From: Vibrio japonicus
Lineage (GTDB): Bacteria; Pseudomonadota; Gammaproteobacteria; Enterobacterales; Vibrionaceae
DNA: 64,000 nt
NCBI RefSeq assembly: GCF_024582835.1
Contig: NZ_CP102096.1
Coordinates: forward strand, 434,001-498,000
Direction of reading: 5' to 3'
The notes under the pieces were generated by a model. It had not been told where the DNA came from. It did no database searches and saw only the letters and a program-made list of their open reading frames with translations. This document shows, one piece after another, positions 40,009 to 50,410 of this stretch. A program made the translations under genes and the position numbers. Each line of letters begins with the position of its first letter. Within the stretch, counting starts at the first letter, position 1.

Positions 40009-41802
40009 ATGAAGCACATTCGTAACTTTTCGATTATCGCCCACATCGACCATGGTAAGTCGACCCTATCTGACCGTTTGATCCAAGTTTGTGGTGGCTT
40101 AAGCGACCGTGAAATGGCAGCACAGGTTCTGGACTCAATGGACCTAGAGCGCGAACGTGGTATCACCATCAAATCTCAGAGTGTGACTCTAAACTACACT
40201 GCAAAAGATGGTGAGACTTACCAATTAAACTTTATCGACACCCCAGGACACGTTGACTTCGCGTACGAAGTATCGCGTTCATTAGCGGCATGTGAAGGTG
40301 CACTGCTGGTGGTAGATGCGGGTCAGGGCGTAGAAGCGCAAACACTGGCTAACTGTTACACCGCGATCGAGATGGATCTGGAAGTTGTGCCAATCTTAAA
40401 CAAGATTGACCTTCCAGCAGCTGATCCTGAACGTGTTGCGGAAGAAATTGAAGAAATCGTTGGCATCGACGCGATGGAAGCGACACGATGCTCAGCGAAA
40501 ACGGGTATTGGTGTTGATGACGTTCTAGAGAACATCGTATCAGCGATTCCAGCGCCAGAAGGTGATCCAGATGCGCCACTTCAAGCGTTGATCATCGACT
40601 CATGGTTTGATAACTACCTTGGTGTTGTGTCTTTAGTGCGTATTAAGAATGGCGAACTAAAGAAAAACGACAAGATCAAAGTAATGAGCACTGGTCAAAC
40701 TTGGGGTGTCGACCGTCTAGGTATCTTCACTCCAAAACAAGTGGATACAGATGTTCTACGTACTGGCGAAGTAGGCTGGGTGGTGTGTGGTATTAAAGAC
40801 ATCCTTGGCGCGCCAGTAGGTGATACGCTAACTCTTGCGAAGAACGGCAGTGACAAACCGCTACCGGGCTTTAAAAAAGTAAAACCTCAGGTATACGCAG
40901 GTCTGTTCCCTGTATCGTCTGACGATTACGAAAACTTCCGTGATGCGCTAGGTAAACTGAGCCTGAACGATGCGTCGCTGTTCTACGAGCCAGAAAACTC
41001 TGCGGCACTAGGTTTTGGTTTCCGTTGTGGTTTCCTTGGCATGCTGCACATGGAAATCATCCAAGAGCGTTTGGAGCGTGAATACGATCTAGACCTGATT
41101 ACTACTGCGCCAACGGTAGTTTACGAAGTAGAACAAACCGACGGAAAACTGCTGTATGTTGATAGCCCAGCGAAACTTCCAGCAGTAAACGACATTGAAG
41201 AAATCCGTGAACCAATCGCGCGTTGTAACATTCTAGTGCCTTCAGAGTACCTAGGTAACGTGATTACGCTGTGTGTGGAAAAACGTGGTACTCAGGTCGA
41301 TATGGTTTACCACGGTAACCAAGTGGCAGTGACTTACGATATCCCGATGGCAGAAGTGGTATTGGACTTCTTCGACCGTCTGAAATCAACGTCACGTGGT
41401 TATGCGTCTTTGGATTACAACTTCCAGCGTTTCGACGCGTCTAACATGGTACGTGTTGATGTACTGCTTAACGGTGATACGGTTGACGCTCTTGCGATGA
41501 TTACCCACAAAGATCAATCGCAAACTCGCGGTCGTCAGCTAGTTGAGAAGATGAAAGAGTTCATCCCTCGTCAGATGTTTGATATCGCGATTCAGGCGGC
41601 AATCGGCAACCACATCATCGCGCGTTCTACGGTCAAACAGCTACGTAAGAACGTAATCGCGAAATGTTACGGTGGTGACGTCAGCCGTAAGAAGAAACTT
41701 CTGAAGAAACAGAAAGAAGGTAAGAAGCGCATGAAGCAGATCGGTAACGTAGAACTGCCGCAAGAAGCGTTCCTTGCAATTCTTCACGTAGGTAAAGACT
41801 AG
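40009..41802 (+). CDS. lepA: elongation factor 4
   Basis: LepA is a ribosome-associated GTPase that helps initiation/ribosome assembly and back-translocation. The 597-residue protein shows G1 AHIDHGKS (near 11-18), the switch segment [11 protein letters not shown]3 DTPGHVDF (near 77-84) and G4 NKID (near 131). The LepA-specific C-terminal domain ends [20 protein letters not shown] onwards. Codon use is typical of a well-expressed gene. It has its own leader after the rseC terminator, and a hairpin before lepB suggests partial separation from it. Confidence 0.98.
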   Translation: MKHIRNFSIIAHIDHGKSTLSDRLIQVCGGLSDREMAAQVLDSMDLERERGITIKSQSVTLNYTAKDGETYQLNFIDTPGHVDFAYEVSRSLAACEGALLVVDAGQGVEAQTLANCYTAIEMDLEVVPILNKIDLPAADPERVAEEIEEIVGIDAMEATRCSAKTGIGVDDVLENIVSAIPAPEGDPDAPLQALIIDSWFDNYLGVVSLVRIKNGELKKNDKIKVMSTGQTWGVDRLGIFTPKQVDTDVLRTGEVGWVVCGIKDILGAPVGDTLTLAKNGSDKPLPGFKKVKPQVYAGLFPVSSDDYENFRDALGKLSLNDASLFYEPENSAALGFGFRCGFLGMLHMEIIQERLEREYDLDLITTAPTVVYEVEQTDGKLLYVDSPAKLPAVNDIEEIREPIARCNILVPSEYLGNVITLCVEKRGTQVDMVYHGNQVAVTYDIPMAEVVLDFFDRLKSTSRGYASLDYNFQRFDASNMVRVDVLLNGDTVDALAMITHKDQSQTRGRQLVEKMKEFIPRQMFDIAIQAAIGNHIIARSTVKQLRKNVIAKCYGGDVSRKKKLLKKQKEGKKRMKQIGNVELPQEAFLAILHVGKD

Positions 41803-41861
41803 ATATCAATCGTACTAAACATCTGGTTAGCATGATGGGTATGAATTGAATTGGTAAATAG

Positions 41862-41897
41862 AGTGAAAGAGTTCTGCTCTTTCACTTTCGTATTTTT
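41862..41897 (+). terminator. probable terminator between lepA and lepB
   Basis: AGTGAAAGAG (41862-41871) pairs perfectly with CTCTTTCACT (41877-41886) around TTCTG, followed by the imperfect T-rich TTCGTATTTTT. It may terminate or attenuate. Confidence 0.6.
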
Positions 41898-41913
41898 AAG
41901 ATAAGGGAAGTCA

Positions 41914-42810
41914 ATGGCGAACACATTTTCACTGATCCTCGTTATCGTTACTTTGGTGACAGGTATCGTTTGGGTTTTAGAGAAGCTGGTTTTTGCAAAG
42001 AAACGTCAGGCTCAAGTCGGGGAAGTGGAAGCGAAAACCAACGGTCTTGACGTAGCCACTCTGGACAAAGTGAATAAGCAACCTTGGTGGGTAGAGAACA
42101 GTGTTTCTATCTTTCCTGTGATTGCCGCGGTGCTTGTATTACGCTCCTTTATCTACGAGCCGTTTCAAATCCCTTCGGGCTCAATGATGCCAACATTATT
42201 GGTCGGGGATTTTATTCTGGTAGAAAAATACGCCTATGGTCTGAAAGACCCAGTTTGGCGTACACAGTTAGTTGAGACTGGTGAACCGGAACGTGGTGAT
42301 ATTGTGGTATTTAAATATCCACCTCAGCCAAACATTGATTACATCAAGCGAGTCGTAGGCCTACCAGGTGATACGGTGCGCTATAGCAATGAAAAAGAAG
42401 TATGTATTCAGTCTCCGGGCCGAAGCAGTTGCCAACCAGTTAAACTTTCTCATGTTGAAGAAAGCCAATTTATCCAAAATGGTATCCCTCTGATTCAGAT
42501 GGATGAAAAGTTGGGTGAAGTAGGTCATCAAATCCTCGTTAACCCGTTACGTCGTGATCGTGTTGAAGCGTATCAACCACGTAGCGGCGTAAACGAATGG
42601 GTTGTGCCAGAGGGTCAGTACTTCGTTATGGGTGATAACCGTGACAACAGTGCAGACAGCCGTTACTGGGGCTTTGTGCCTGAGGCAAATTTGGTAGGAA
42701 AAGCAGTAGGCATCTGGATAAGCTTCGAGTTTGAACGTGATGCTAACAGTGTTCTACCTTCTTGGATTCCAACAGGTGTACGTTTTAGTCGCATCGGTGG
42801 TATTAACTAA
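41914..42810 (+). CDS. lepB: signal peptidase I
   Basis: LepB cleaves signal peptides at the outer face of the inner membrane. The 298-residue protein has N-terminal transmembrane segments at about 4-24 and 64-82, the catalytic Ser in PSGSMMPTL (about 89-97) and the catalytic Lys in YIKRVVGLPGD (about 147-157). Box MGDNRDNSADSRYWG lies near 240. It is followed after 15 bases by rnc, in the lepA-lepB-rnc-era order of E. coli. Confidence 0.97.
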   Translation: MANTFSLILVIVTLVTGIVWVLEKLVFAKKRQAQVGEVEAKTNGLDVATLDKVNKQPWWVENSVSIFPVIAAVLVLRSFIYEPFQIPSGSMMPTLLVGDFILVEKYAYGLKDPVWRTQLVETGEPERGDIVVFKYPPQPNIDYIKRVVGLPGDTVRYSNEKEVCIQSPGRSSCQPVKLSHVEESQFIQNGIPLIQMDEKLGEVGHQILVNPLRRDRVEAYQPRSGVNEWVVPEGQYFVMGDNRDNSADSRYWGFVPEANLVGKAVGIWISFEFERDANSVLPSWIPTGVRFSRIGGIN

Positions 42811-42825
42811 ATAAATCGAGAGAGC

Positions 42826-43503
42826 ATGAATTCTCCTATCATGAAATTAGAAAAAAAGCTCGGCTATCAGTTTAATGATGCTGAGCTTATCAACTTAGCG
42901 CTGACTCACCGCAGCGCTAACGGTAAACACAATGAACGTCTTGAGTTTCTGGGCGATTCAATTTTAAGTTTTGTCATTGCAGACGATCTTTATCACCGTT
43001 TCCCTAAAGTAAACGAAGGGGACATGAGCCGCATGCGTGCAACATTAGTGCGTGGAAATACATTGGCGGAGCTAGGTCGAGAATTCGAACTAGGAGATCA
43101 CTTAAAATTAGGTCCAGGTGAGTTAAAAAGTGGCGGTTTCCGTCGTGACTCTATCCTTGCTGATGCGGTTGAAGCCATCATTGGTGCTATCTATCTAGAT
43201 AGTGATATTGAAATGGTTCGTGGCATCATTCTTAGCTGGTATAAGCAGCGTCTGGAAGCGATTAAACCGGGTGTTTCTCAGAAAGACCCTAAAACACGTC
43301 TTCAAGAATTTCTGCAAGGCAGAAGAAAACCACTTCCTGTTTACACAGTGACTAATATTAAAGGTGAAGCACACAATCAGGAATTTACTGTGTCGTGTGA
43401 CGTTGCAGGTATCGGAGATCCTGTAATTGGTAAAGGCACCAGCCGCCGCAAGGCAGAACAAGCGGCTGCAGAAATAGCACTGGAGCAATTGACCAATGGC
43501 TGA
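42826..43503 (+). CDS. rnc: ribonuclease III
   Basis: RNase III cuts double-stranded RNA, including the rRNA precursor stems seen at the start of this window. The 225-residue protein has the nuclease signature [11 protein letters not shown] (about 38-48), the second acidic site [13 protein letters not shown] (about 114-126) and a C-terminal double-stranded RNA-binding domain (about 155-224). It overlaps era by eight bases, so translation is coupled. Confidence 0.98.
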   Translation: MNSPIMKLEKKLGYQFNDAELINLALTHRSANGKHNERLEFLGDSILSFVIADDLYHRFPKVNEGDMSRMRATLVRGNTLAELGREFELGDHLKLGPGELKSGGFRRDSILADAVEAIIGAIYLDSDIEMVRGIILSWYKQRLEAIKPGVSQKDPKTRLQEFLQGRRKPLPVYTVTNIKGEAHNQEFTVSCDVAGIGDPVIGKGTSRRKAEQAAAEIALEQLTNG

Positions 43504-44473
43504 TTCAACAGATAACAACGAATTTGACATCGATGCGTTTTTCTCTTCAAGCAACGAGCCAACAAGCTCGCCAGAGAATCAACATTGTGGCTTTGTCGCG
43601 ATCGTAGGTCGTCCAAACGTAGGTAAATCGACCCTACTGAACCGAATCCTTGGACAGAAGATTTCTATCACCTCGCGTAAACCACAAACCACTCGTCACC
43701 GCATTATGGGTGTTGATACCGAGGGTGATTATCAAGCGATTTACGTTGATACACCGGGACTGCACATTGAAGAAAAACGTGCAATTAACCGTCTGATGAA
43801 CCGTGCGGCGAATTCATCTCTCAGTGACGTTAACTTAGTGTTCTTCTTGGTTGATGGCACACTTTGGACAAAAGATGACGAAATGGTGCTGACAAAGCTT
43901 CAAAAGTCGAACTTCCCTGTGGTTCTGTGTGTTAACAAAGTAGACAACGTACAAGATCGTAATGAAGTCATGCTTCATATGATGGAGGTGTCGAAGAGGA
44001 TGGATTTTGTTGATGTTGTGCCAATCTCGGCTAAACACGGCAAGAACATCGATGTGTTACGTAAACATGTACGCGAGTATCTACCGAAAGCGACTCACCA
44101 CTTCCCTGAAGAGTATGTCACCGACCGTTCTCAGCGCTTTATGGCGTCAGAGATCGTACGTGAAAAGCTAATGCGTTTTACGGGTGACGAGCTACCTTAC
44201 TCAGTAACGGTTGAGATTGAACGTTTTGACTACAACCCAGAAACGGATGGCTTCCACATCAACGCGTTGATCTTGGTTGAGCGCAGTGGCCAAAAGAAAA
44301 TGGTGATTGGTAAAGGCGGCGAGAAGATCAAAACCATTGGTCGAGAAGCACGTCTAGACATGGAAGAGCTATTTGGCCGCAAGGTTTACCTAGAAACGTG
44401 GGTGAAGGTGAAATCTGGTTGGGCAGATGACGAACGAGCACTTCGCTCTCTTGGCTATATCGACGATTTATAA
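43496..44473 (+). CDS. era: GTPase Era
   Basis: Era is an essential GTPase that binds the 3' end of 16S rRNA during 30S maturation. The 325-residue protein has G1 [11 protein letters not shown] (near 38-48), G3 DTPGLH (near 85-90), G4 NKVD (near 147-150), and a C-terminal KH domain with [17 protein letters not shown] (about 268-284). An N-terminal extension of about 25 residues rich in Asp, Asn and Ser precedes the GTPase domain compared with E. coli. A strong terminator follows. Confidence 0.97.
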   Translation: MADSTDNNEFDIDAFFSSSNEPTSSPENQHCGFVAIVGRPNVGKSTLLNRILGQKISITSRKPQTTRHRIMGVDTEGDYQAIYVDTPGLHIEEKRAINRLMNRAANSSLSDVNLVFFLVDGTLWTKDDEMVLTKLQKSNFPVVLCVNKVDNVQDRNEVMLHMMEVSKRMDFVDVVPISAKHGKNIDVLRKHVREYLPKATHHFPEEYVTDRSQRFMASEIVREKLMRFTGDELPYSVTVEIERFDYNPETDGFHINALILVERSGQKKMVIGKGGEKIKTIGREARLDMEELFGRKVYLETWVKVKSGWADDERALRSLGYIDDL

Positions 44474-44511
44474 GGAGTGCGAGGCAGTGTCGCTTCGCTC
44501 CGAATAGTACG

Positions 44512-44546
44512 AAATAAGGAGCCATTGGGCTCCTTATTTTTTTATG
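44512..44546 (+). terminator. terminator between era and recO
   Basis: AAATAAGGAGCC (44512-44523) pairs perfectly with GGCTCCTTATTT (44528-44539) around ATTG, followed by more T. It separates era from recO, which are co-transcribed in E. coli. Confidence 0.92.
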
Positions 44547-44568
44547 TAATATTTTTCTGGCAAACTTT

Positions 44569-45294
44569 ATGTCTTCTGAAGGCCTACAACGCTGTTTTGT
44601 TTTGCATCGTCGCCCCTATAGTGAATCGAGCTTGATCCTTGATGTTTTTAGCGAGGAGTATGGCCGCGTTACGCTGATGTCTAAGGGAGCAAGAAGCAAG
44701 CGTTCTAATTTGAAAGGAGCGCTGCAGCCGTTTACGCCACTATTGCTGAAATGGTCTGGCAACGGCTCGATGAAGACGTTGCGACAAGCTGAACCGATCA
44801 GTCTTGGCTTGCCATTGAGTGGGATTAATCTTTACTCGGCGATGTATGTCAACGAGTTGATTGGCCGAATATTGATGGCAGAAGTGCCAATGCCGGCATT
44901 GTTTCATGATTATCTTCACGCGCTGACAGAGCTGGCGCAGAGTGAAAACCCTGAACCTGCATTACGTCGCTTTGAACTCGCGATGCTATCCGCGATGGGA
45001 TATGGGGTGGATTTCCTTCATTGTGCAGGTACAGGAGAACCTATCGACCCTGAGATGACTTATCGCTATCGCGAACAGAAAGGGTTTATTGCATCGGTGC
45101 GTCGAGACAACCTGACGTTTCTTGGTAACGAATTAATTGCCATCAGTGAACGTAGATTTACCACAAAAGAACAACTTAAAGCAGCAAAACGCTTTACACG
45201 TATAGCCTTAAAGCCGTATCTTGGCGGCAAACCATTAAAAAGCAGGGAACTATTTTTGTCGATGGTTCCCAGAGCACGGAGTATTGGAAAATGA
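44569..45294 (+). CDS. recO: DNA repair protein RecO
   Basis: RecO works with RecR to load RecA onto SSB-coated gaps and anneals strands. The 241-residue protein begins with an OB-fold ([20 protein letters not shown], residues 8-27, a family hallmark), then an alpha-helical domain. The start ATG lies only about 25 bases after a terminator and has no strong ribosome-binding site, so the promoter must lie within or overlap the era 3' region. It overlaps pdxJ by four bases. Confidence 0.95.
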   Translation: MSSEGLQRCFVLHRRPYSESSLILDVFSEEYGRVTLMSKGARSKRSNLKGALQPFTPLLLKWSGNGSMKTLRQAEPISLGLPLSGINLYSAMYVNELIGRILMAEVPMPALFHDYLHALTELAQSENPEPALRRFELAMLSAMGYGVDFLHCAGTGEPIDPEMTYRYREQKGFIASVRRDNLTFLGNELIAISERRFTTKEQLKAAKRFTRIALKPYLGGKPLKSRELFLSMVPRARSIGK

Positions 45295-46022
45295 GCTCAA
45301 TTTATCTAGGTGTTAACATCGATCATATTGCGACTTTACGTAACGCGCGTGGTACGAAATATCCAGATCCTGTCCATGCAGCAGAGGTTGCTGAACGTGC
45401 GGGAGCGGATGGTATTACAATTCACCTACGTGAAGATCGTCGTCATATCTTAGATAGAGATGTTCGTATTCTGAGAGAGACGTTGCAAACTCGCATGAAC
45501 CTAGAGATGGCTGTCACTGAAGAGATGGTTGAAATCGCTCTGAAGACAAAACCAGAATACGTGTGCCTAGTCCCTGAGAAGCGTGAAGAGCTGACCACTG
45601 AAGGCGGCTTGGACGTTGTGGGTCAGCTAGAAAAAGTTAAAGCAGCGACACAGATACTGACCGAAGCGGGAATCAAAGTCTCGCTGTTTATCGACGCAGA
45701 CCGCGAACAAATTGATGCTGCTAAAGCGTGTGGCGCACCTTTCGTTGAATTGCACACTGGCCACTATGCAGATGCTGAAACAGAATTAGATCAGCAGAAT
45801 GAGCTTAAAAAAATCGCAGCTGGCGCAAGCTACGCGGCCAACCAGGGTATTACAGTAAATGCAGGTCATGGTCTGACTTACCATAATGTTGCACCTATTG
45901 CGGCAATTCCTGAAATTTACGAGTTGAACATCGGACACTCTATTATTGGCCGTGCAGCTTTCGATGGATTACACAAAGCCGTTGCTGATATGAAAGCACT
46001 GATGGTTGAAGCGCGTAAGTAA
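45291..46022 (+). CDS. pdxJ: pyridoxine 5'-phosphate synthase
   Basis: PdxJ closes the pyridoxine ring from deoxyxylulose 5-phosphate and 3-amino-1-hydroxyacetone phosphate. The 243-residue TIM barrel has [17 protein letters not shown] (6-22), [12 protein letters not shown] (43-54) and the C-terminal GHGLTYHNV (near 199-207) that binds phosphate. It overlaps recO by four bases and ends five bases before acpS, an operon conserved in gammaproteobacteria. Confidence 0.97.
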   Translation: MSSIYLGVNIDHIATLRNARGTKYPDPVHAAEVAERAGADGITIHLREDRRHILDRDVRILRETLQTRMNLEMAVTEEMVEIALKTKPEYVCLVPEKREELTTEGGLDVVGQLEKVKAATQILTEAGIKVSLFIDADREQIDAAKACGAPFVELHTGHYADAETELDQQNELKKIAAGASYAANQGITVNAGHGLTYHNVAPIAAIPEIYELNIGHSIIGRAAFDGLHKAVADMKALMVEARK

Positions 46023-46027
46023 GCCCC

Positions 46028-46408
46028 ATGGCAATTGTTGGACTAGGCACCGATATTGCGGAAATCGAGCGAGTGGAAAAAGCGCTCGCTCGAACGGGTG
46101 AAGCCTTTGCCCGCCGGATTCTGACTGAGGTAGAACTCGAGAAGTTTCACAGTTTGAAGCAGCAAGGGCGCTTTTTAGCCAAACGCTTTGCCGCGAAAGA
46201 GGCGGCGTCCAAAGCGTTAGGGACTGGCATCGCATTGGGTGTCACGTTTCAGGACTTTATCATCAGCAACGATGAATATGGTGCCCCCGTATTAACCTTG
46301 GTCAACAAAGCACTCGAGATCGCGCAGCGCAAGCAGGTGCAACATATCCACTTGTCGATTTCCGATGAGCGGCACTACGCGATGGCGACAGTGATTCTTG
46401 AACAATAA
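46028..46408 (+). CDS. acpS: holo-acyl carrier protein synthase
   Basis: AcpS transfers phosphopantetheine from CoA to apo-ACP. The 126-residue protein starts [18 protein letters not shown] (residues 4-17, with metal-binding Asp) and has [20 protein letters not shown] (about 49-68), containing the second metal-binding Glu. It closes the recO-pdxJ-acpS operon, with a terminator overlapping its stop codon. The next locus, kdp, interrupts the expected run toward barA. Confidence 0.97.
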   Translation: MAIVGLGTDIAEIERVEKALARTGEAFARRILTEVELEKFHSLKQQGRFLAKRFAAKEAASKALGTGIALGVTFQDFIISNDEYGAPVLTLVNKALEIAQRKQVQHIHLSISDERHYAMATVILEQ

Positions 46409-46433
46409 GCGGCGGTTACGTCGCTTTTTTTAT
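46407..46433 (+). terminator. terminator after acpS
   Basis: AAGCGGCG (46407-46414) pairs with CGTCGCTT (46419-46426), one G-T pair, around GTTA, followed by TTTTTAT. It begins within the acpS stop codon. Confidence 0.85.
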
Positions 46434-46459
46434 CTGCGCCGTGCGCGCATTTTTCCTTT

Positions 46460-46492
46460 CTTTACGCATTCTTTACGCCTTTCGTTACTCCT
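46460..46492 (+). promoter_or_regulatory. tandem 11-base repeats, putative KdpE site
   Basis: CTTTACGCATT, CTTTACGCCTT and the weaker TCGTTACTCCT follow one another with an exact 11-base period. They lie about 70-100 bases upstream of kdpF. KdpE is an OmpR-family regulator, and this family binds such tandem half-sites. A possible -10 box TATCTT lies at 46521-46526 without a good -35, as expected for an activated promoter. Confidence 0.6.
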
Positions 46493-46558
46493 CATCTAGA
46501 GATTTTACGCGCTGAGTTTCTATCTTATTCGGGTCCAAAATACTCAAGGAGACGAAAG

Positions 46559-46639
46559 ATGGATTGGTTCCTTTTGCTTCTTTCTGTTGCACTTTTTGTT
46601 TACTTAATGGCGGCGATGTACGCCCCAGAAAAGTTCTAA
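46559..46639 (+). CDS. kdpF: potassium-transport subunit KdpF
   Basis: A 26-codon frame reads MDWFLLLLSVALFVYLMAAM, then YAPEKF. It is a single hydrophobic helix followed by a short polar end, typical of KdpF, which stabilises the KdpABC complex in the membrane. AAGGAG precedes the ATG at a good distance. It begins the kdp operon and ends 13 bases before kdpA. Confidence 0.9.
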   Translation: MDWFLLLLSVALFVYLMAAMYAPEKF

Positions 46640-46652
46640 AGGTGGATGGAAG

Positions 46653-48383
46653 ATGCTCGAAATAATTATTATTTGTTTACTTACGGTCGGTATTGCACTG
46701 CCGCTTGGCAGCTATATGACCAAAGTATTCTCTTACCAGGCACACGCCGCTGATCGCCTGTTTAATCCTTTAGAAAAACTCATCTTTGCGACGATAGGTA
46801 TCAACGCGTCTAAGTCGATGAACCTGCGTCAATACGGCACCGCCTTTGTGCTCAGCAATTTGGTGCTTGGTGTGATTGCGTTTTTGATGCTCAAGTTTCA
46901 GCACGTATTGCCATTGAACCCAGATGGTATCGGGCCGATGACTTGGGATTTGGCGCTGCATACCGCCATCTCTTTCTTGACCAATACCAACCAGCAGCAC
47001 TACTCAGGCCAAGCGCAGTTGTCGTATCTGTCTCAAGGTACTTTGATTGTGACGCTACAGTTCGTGACTCCAGCGATGGGTCTGGCGATCTGTGTCGCTG
47101 TCCTACGTGCCATGATGGGTGGTCAAAATCATGAGTCCGCTAAAGAAGGCGAAGAGCGTTTGCTCGGTAACTTCTATGTTGATGTGGTGAAAGGCACGTT
47201 GCGCGTGTTGATCCCGCTGGCGTGTGTGGTGGCCTTAGCACTTTCTTGGCAAGGGGTGCCGAGTACATTCTCTGGCGCGCCAAGCGTTGAGACGTTGGAT
47301 AGCCAGTCGCAAGTCAGCAGTCAAGAGATCCCGGTCGGGCCTGTGTCTGCGATGGTGGCGATCAAACAGCTTGGCACCAATGGTGGCGGTTGGTACGGAC
47401 CAAACAGCAGTAACCCGCTGGAAAACCCGACCCCGGTCAGTAACGCGATTGAAACCATTTCACTAGTGTTGGTGCCAGTAGCGGTGGTGTTTATGGCGGG
47501 CGGCCTGTTGAGAAGAAAGTCGTTTTCGGTGATGTCGTTCGCGGTGATGAGCATTTTAAGTGTCAGCTTTATCGCGGCTACTGTGTACAGCGAGGTGCAG
47601 CCGAACCACGCCTTTGAAGGCTTGAGCGCGGTTGGCAGTAATATGGAAGGGAAAGAAGTGCGCTTCGGGCCCGAACTGTCGGCGTTGTGGGGCACATTTA
47701 CCACCCAAACTTCCAACGGTTCCGTCAATGCGATGCACGACTCGTTTAACCCGCTGGGCGGATTGATGACCCGTAGTGGCATGTTGATCAGCGCCATTTG
47801 GGGCGGTATCGGTGGTGGCTTCGTCAACTTTATGGTGTACGTATGGTTGGCCGTGTTCCTCTCGGGTCTGATGATCGGCCGTACGCCGGAAATCTTTGGC
47901 AGAAAGCTCGAAACCAAAGAGATCACGCTGCTGTCGAGCCTGATTGTGCTCCCTGCACTGACCATTTTGGCTTTTACCGCCATTACCGTTGCGTTCCCGT
48001 CGTTGACTGGTCATTCGAACCCCGGCTTCCACGGAATCTCGCAAGTGTTTTATGAGTACACCTCGGCGTTTGCCAACAACGGCTCGGGCTTTGAAGGGCT
48101 CTCCGACGACTCTATCTGGTGGAACGTCACCTGCTCAATCACTCTGATCCTTGGTCGTTACCTGCCACTCATCGTGCCACTAATGATTGCCGCTTCTTTG
48201 GCGAAAAAGCGCGTCAGCCCAAGCAGTAGCGCGAGCCTGAAGTTGGAGTCACCAACCTTTGCCGCCACGCTGATTGCCGTGATCTTAATTATCAACGTAC
48301 TGTCATTTTTACCTGCGGCGGTAATGGGACCGATTGGAGAAGCTCTTGAGCTGACAGTTGCTAACGTGGAGAAACCGTTATGA
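46653..48383 (+). CDS. kdpA: potassium-transporting ATPase, channel subunit A
   Basis: KdpA selects and channels K+ in the high-affinity KdpFABC uptake pump. The 576-residue membrane protein contains the selectivity loops TNTNQQHYSGQ (near 111), GTNGGGWYGPN (near 242), the GGIGGG segment (near 387) and YTSAFANNGSGF (near 470). About ten hydrophobic helices are visible. It overlaps kdpB by four bases. The gene looks richer in G+C than chromosomal neighbours such as lepA. Confidence 0.97.
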   Translation: MLEIIIICLLTVGIALPLGSYMTKVFSYQAHAADRLFNPLEKLIFATIGINASKSMNLRQYGTAFVLSNLVLGVIAFLMLKFQHVLPLNPDGIGPMTWDLALHTAISFLTNTNQQHYSGQAQLSYLSQGTLIVTLQFVTPAMGLAICVAVLRAMMGGQNHESAKEGEERLLGNFYVDVVKGTLRVLIPLACVVALALSWQGVPSTFSGAPSVETLDSQSQVSSQEIPVGPVSAMVAIKQLGTNGGGWYGPNSSNPLENPTPVSNAIETISLVLVPVAVVFMAGGLLRRKSFSVMSFAVMSILSVSFIAATVYSEVQPNHAFEGLSAVGSNMEGKEVRFGPELSALWGTFTTQTSNGSVNAMHDSFNPLGGLMTRSGMLISAIWGGIGGGFVNFMVYVWLAVFLSGLMIGRTPEIFGRKLETKEITLLSSLIVLPALTILAFTAITVAFPSLTGHSNPGFHGISQVFYEYTSAFANNGSGFEGLSDDSIWWNVTCSITLILGRYLPLIVPLMIAASLAKKRVSPSSSASLKLESPTFAATLIAVILIINVLSFLPAAVMGPIGEALELTVANVEKPL

Positions 48384-50401
48384 ATGCTCAAGTAGAAAGC
48401 AGCATCAATTTGGTCGAGTGGAAAACGCTGTTGCTCGACTCCCTGAAAAAACTCTCTTTGCTACGTATGTTCGCCAATCCGGTGATGTTTGTGGTGTGGA
48501 TTGGCACCTTATTGTGCGGCGCGATCACGCTGTACAACTTTATGCACGCGTTGCCGTTTGGCATGCCTTTAGTGACGACGTTGATCCTGTTTTTCACCGT
48601 CTGGTTTGCCAACTTAGCGGAAAGCGTGGCGGAAGCGAAAAGTCGAGGTCAAGCCTCCAGCTTGCGCTCAGCGAAACAAGCGCTGCGCGCACGCCGCATC
48701 GACGGTGAGTTTGAGCATTGGGTCGAAGCCGCTCAATTGGTCAAAGGCGACCAAGTCCGCGTGGTGCAAGGTGACTACATTCCTGCCGATGGTGACATCG
48801 TGAAGGGGGTGGCGACGGTCAACGAATCGGCGGTCACCGGTGAGTCGGCGGCGGTACTGCGTGAAGCGGGCACCGACCACTCCAGCGTGATTGGCGGGAC
48901 CAAATTGCTCTCTGGTGAAATCATCTTTGAAGTATCTAACGACCCAGGGCAAAGCTTTTTAGACCGCATGATTGGTTTGGTTGAAGGCGCCGAGCGTCAG
49001 AAAACGCCGAACGAAACCGCGTTAACCGTACTGCTCTCTTCATTAACCGCGGTGTTCTTGCTGATTGTGATGACACTGCCAGCGATGGCGGAGTTCATGG
49101 GCAGCGAACTGAGTTACGTGATGCTGATTGCGCTGTTGGTGTGCTTGATCCCGACCACCATTGGCGGCTTGTTACCTGCGATTGGGATTGCCGGGATGAA
49201 CCGTGCGCTCAAAGCCAATATTGTCGCTAAATCGGGGAAAGCGGTCGAAGTCGCGGGCGACATCGATACCTTACTGTTGGATAAAACCGGCACCATCACC
49301 TTTGGTGATCGTCAAGCGACCGAGTTCTTGACCGTCAATGGAGTGAGCGAACATGAGTTAATGGAAGCGGCGACCCTGTCATCGCTGGACGACCCAACGC
49401 CGGAAGGCAAGTCGATCTTGAGCCTTGCACTGGGTAAAGATTTCCGCGTGGCGGATAAACCGAAAGGCGCAGAGTTTCTGCCATTCTCACCGAAAACCCG
49501 CGTATCGGGTGTTCGCTTGGCAGACAAATCACTCAAGCTCAAAGGCGCGAGCGACGCGATGAAAGCATGGGCGGCAGACAAAAATCTGGCGTGGCCAGAA
49601 GAGATGGATGCCTTGGTGCGCAAAGTTGCCAAGCAGGGCGGTACGCCGCTGGTGGTTGGCTCGAATGAGCGCATGTTGGGTGTGGTTGCCTTGATGGACG
49701 TGGTGAAGCCCGGTGTAGCCGAGCGTTTTGCCCGCCTGAGAGCACTCGGCGTTCGTACCGTAATGGTGACGGGGGACAACCCGATTACTGCTGGTGTGAT
49801 TGCGGCGCAAGCGGGGGTGGATGATTTTATCGCAGAAGCCAAGCCGGAAGACAAGCTCGAGCTGATCCGCCGTGAGCAGGCTAAAGGTCGACTGGTGGCC
49901 ATGGTTGGCGATGGTACCAACGACGCGCCAGCGCTGGCGCAAGCCGATGTGGGCTTGGCGATGAACTCCGGCACTCAAGCGGCTAAGGAAGCAGGCAACA
50001 TGGTCGATTTGGACTCTGATCCTTCCAAGTTGCTGTCGGTGGTGGAAGTGGGTAAGCAGTTGCTGATCACCCGTGGTGCGCTGACGACCTTCTCGCTTGC
50101 TAATGACGTAGCCAAATACTTCGTCATCATCCCCGCGATTTTCATGGGGGCGATTCCAGCGATTGGCATGTTGGACATCATGCAGCTCAACAGCCCAGAA
50201 ACGGCGGTGATTGCGGCTCTGGTGTTTAACGCCCTGATCATCCCGACCCTTATCCCGCTTGCGTTGAAAGGCATCAAAGTCAGTGTGGTCTCGGCAGATA
50301 CCCTGCTGCGCAATAATATGCTGATCTACGGTGTCGGAGGCCTAGTGCTGCCGTTCATTGCGATCAAAGCTCTGGATATGTTGATTGGCACGATTTACTA
50401 A
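48380..50401 (+). CDS. kdpB: potassium-transporting P-type ATPase, subunit B
   Basis: KdpB hydrolyses ATP to drive K+ uptake. The 673-residue P-type ATPase has the actuator motif TGES (about 154-157), the phosphorylation site DKTGTIT (Asp near 302), a nucleotide-binding domain with KGASDAM (near 389), and the hinge MVGDGTNDAPAL (near 507). Hydrophobic segments frame these domains. It overlaps kdpA by four bases and is followed after nine bases by kdpC. Confidence 0.97.
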   Translation: MNAQVESSINLVEWKTLLLDSLKKLSLLRMFANPVMFVVWIGTLLCGAITLYNFMHALPFGMPLVTTLILFFTVWFANLAESVAEAKSRGQASSLRSAKQALRARRIDGEFEHWVEAAQLVKGDQVRVVQGDYIPADGDIVKGVATVNESAVTGESAAVLREAGTDHSSVIGGTKLLSGEIIFEVSNDPGQSFLDRMIGLVEGAERQKTPNETALTVLLSSLTAVFLLIVMTLPAMAEFMGSELSYVMLIALLVCLIPTTIGGLLPAIGIAGMNRALKANIVAKSGKAVEVAGDIDTLLLDKTGTITFGDRQATEFLTVNGVSEHELMEAATLSSLDDPTPEGKSILSLALGKDFRVADKPKGAEFLPFSPKTRVSGVRLADKSLKLKGASDAMKAWAADKNLAWPEEMDALVRKVAKQGGTPLVVGSNERMLGVVALMDVVKPGVAERFARLRALGVRTVMVTGDNPITAGVIAAQAGVDDFIAEAKPEDKLELIRREQAKGRLVAMVGDGTNDAPALAQADVGLAMNSGTQAAKEAGNMVDLDSDPSKLLSVVEVGKQLLITRGALTTFSLANDVAKYFVIIPAIFMGAIPAIGMLDIMQLNSPETAVIAALVFNALIIPTLIPLALKGIKVSVVSADTLLRNNMLIYGVGGLVLPFIAIKALDMLIGTIY

Positions 50402-50410
50402 GGACAGATT

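Noticed and set aside
47321..49974. Leftward frames of up to 220 codons opposite kdpA and kdpB
   Set aside because: They are shadows of G+C-rich coding sequence in another frame. The plus-strand genes have full, motif-complete products.
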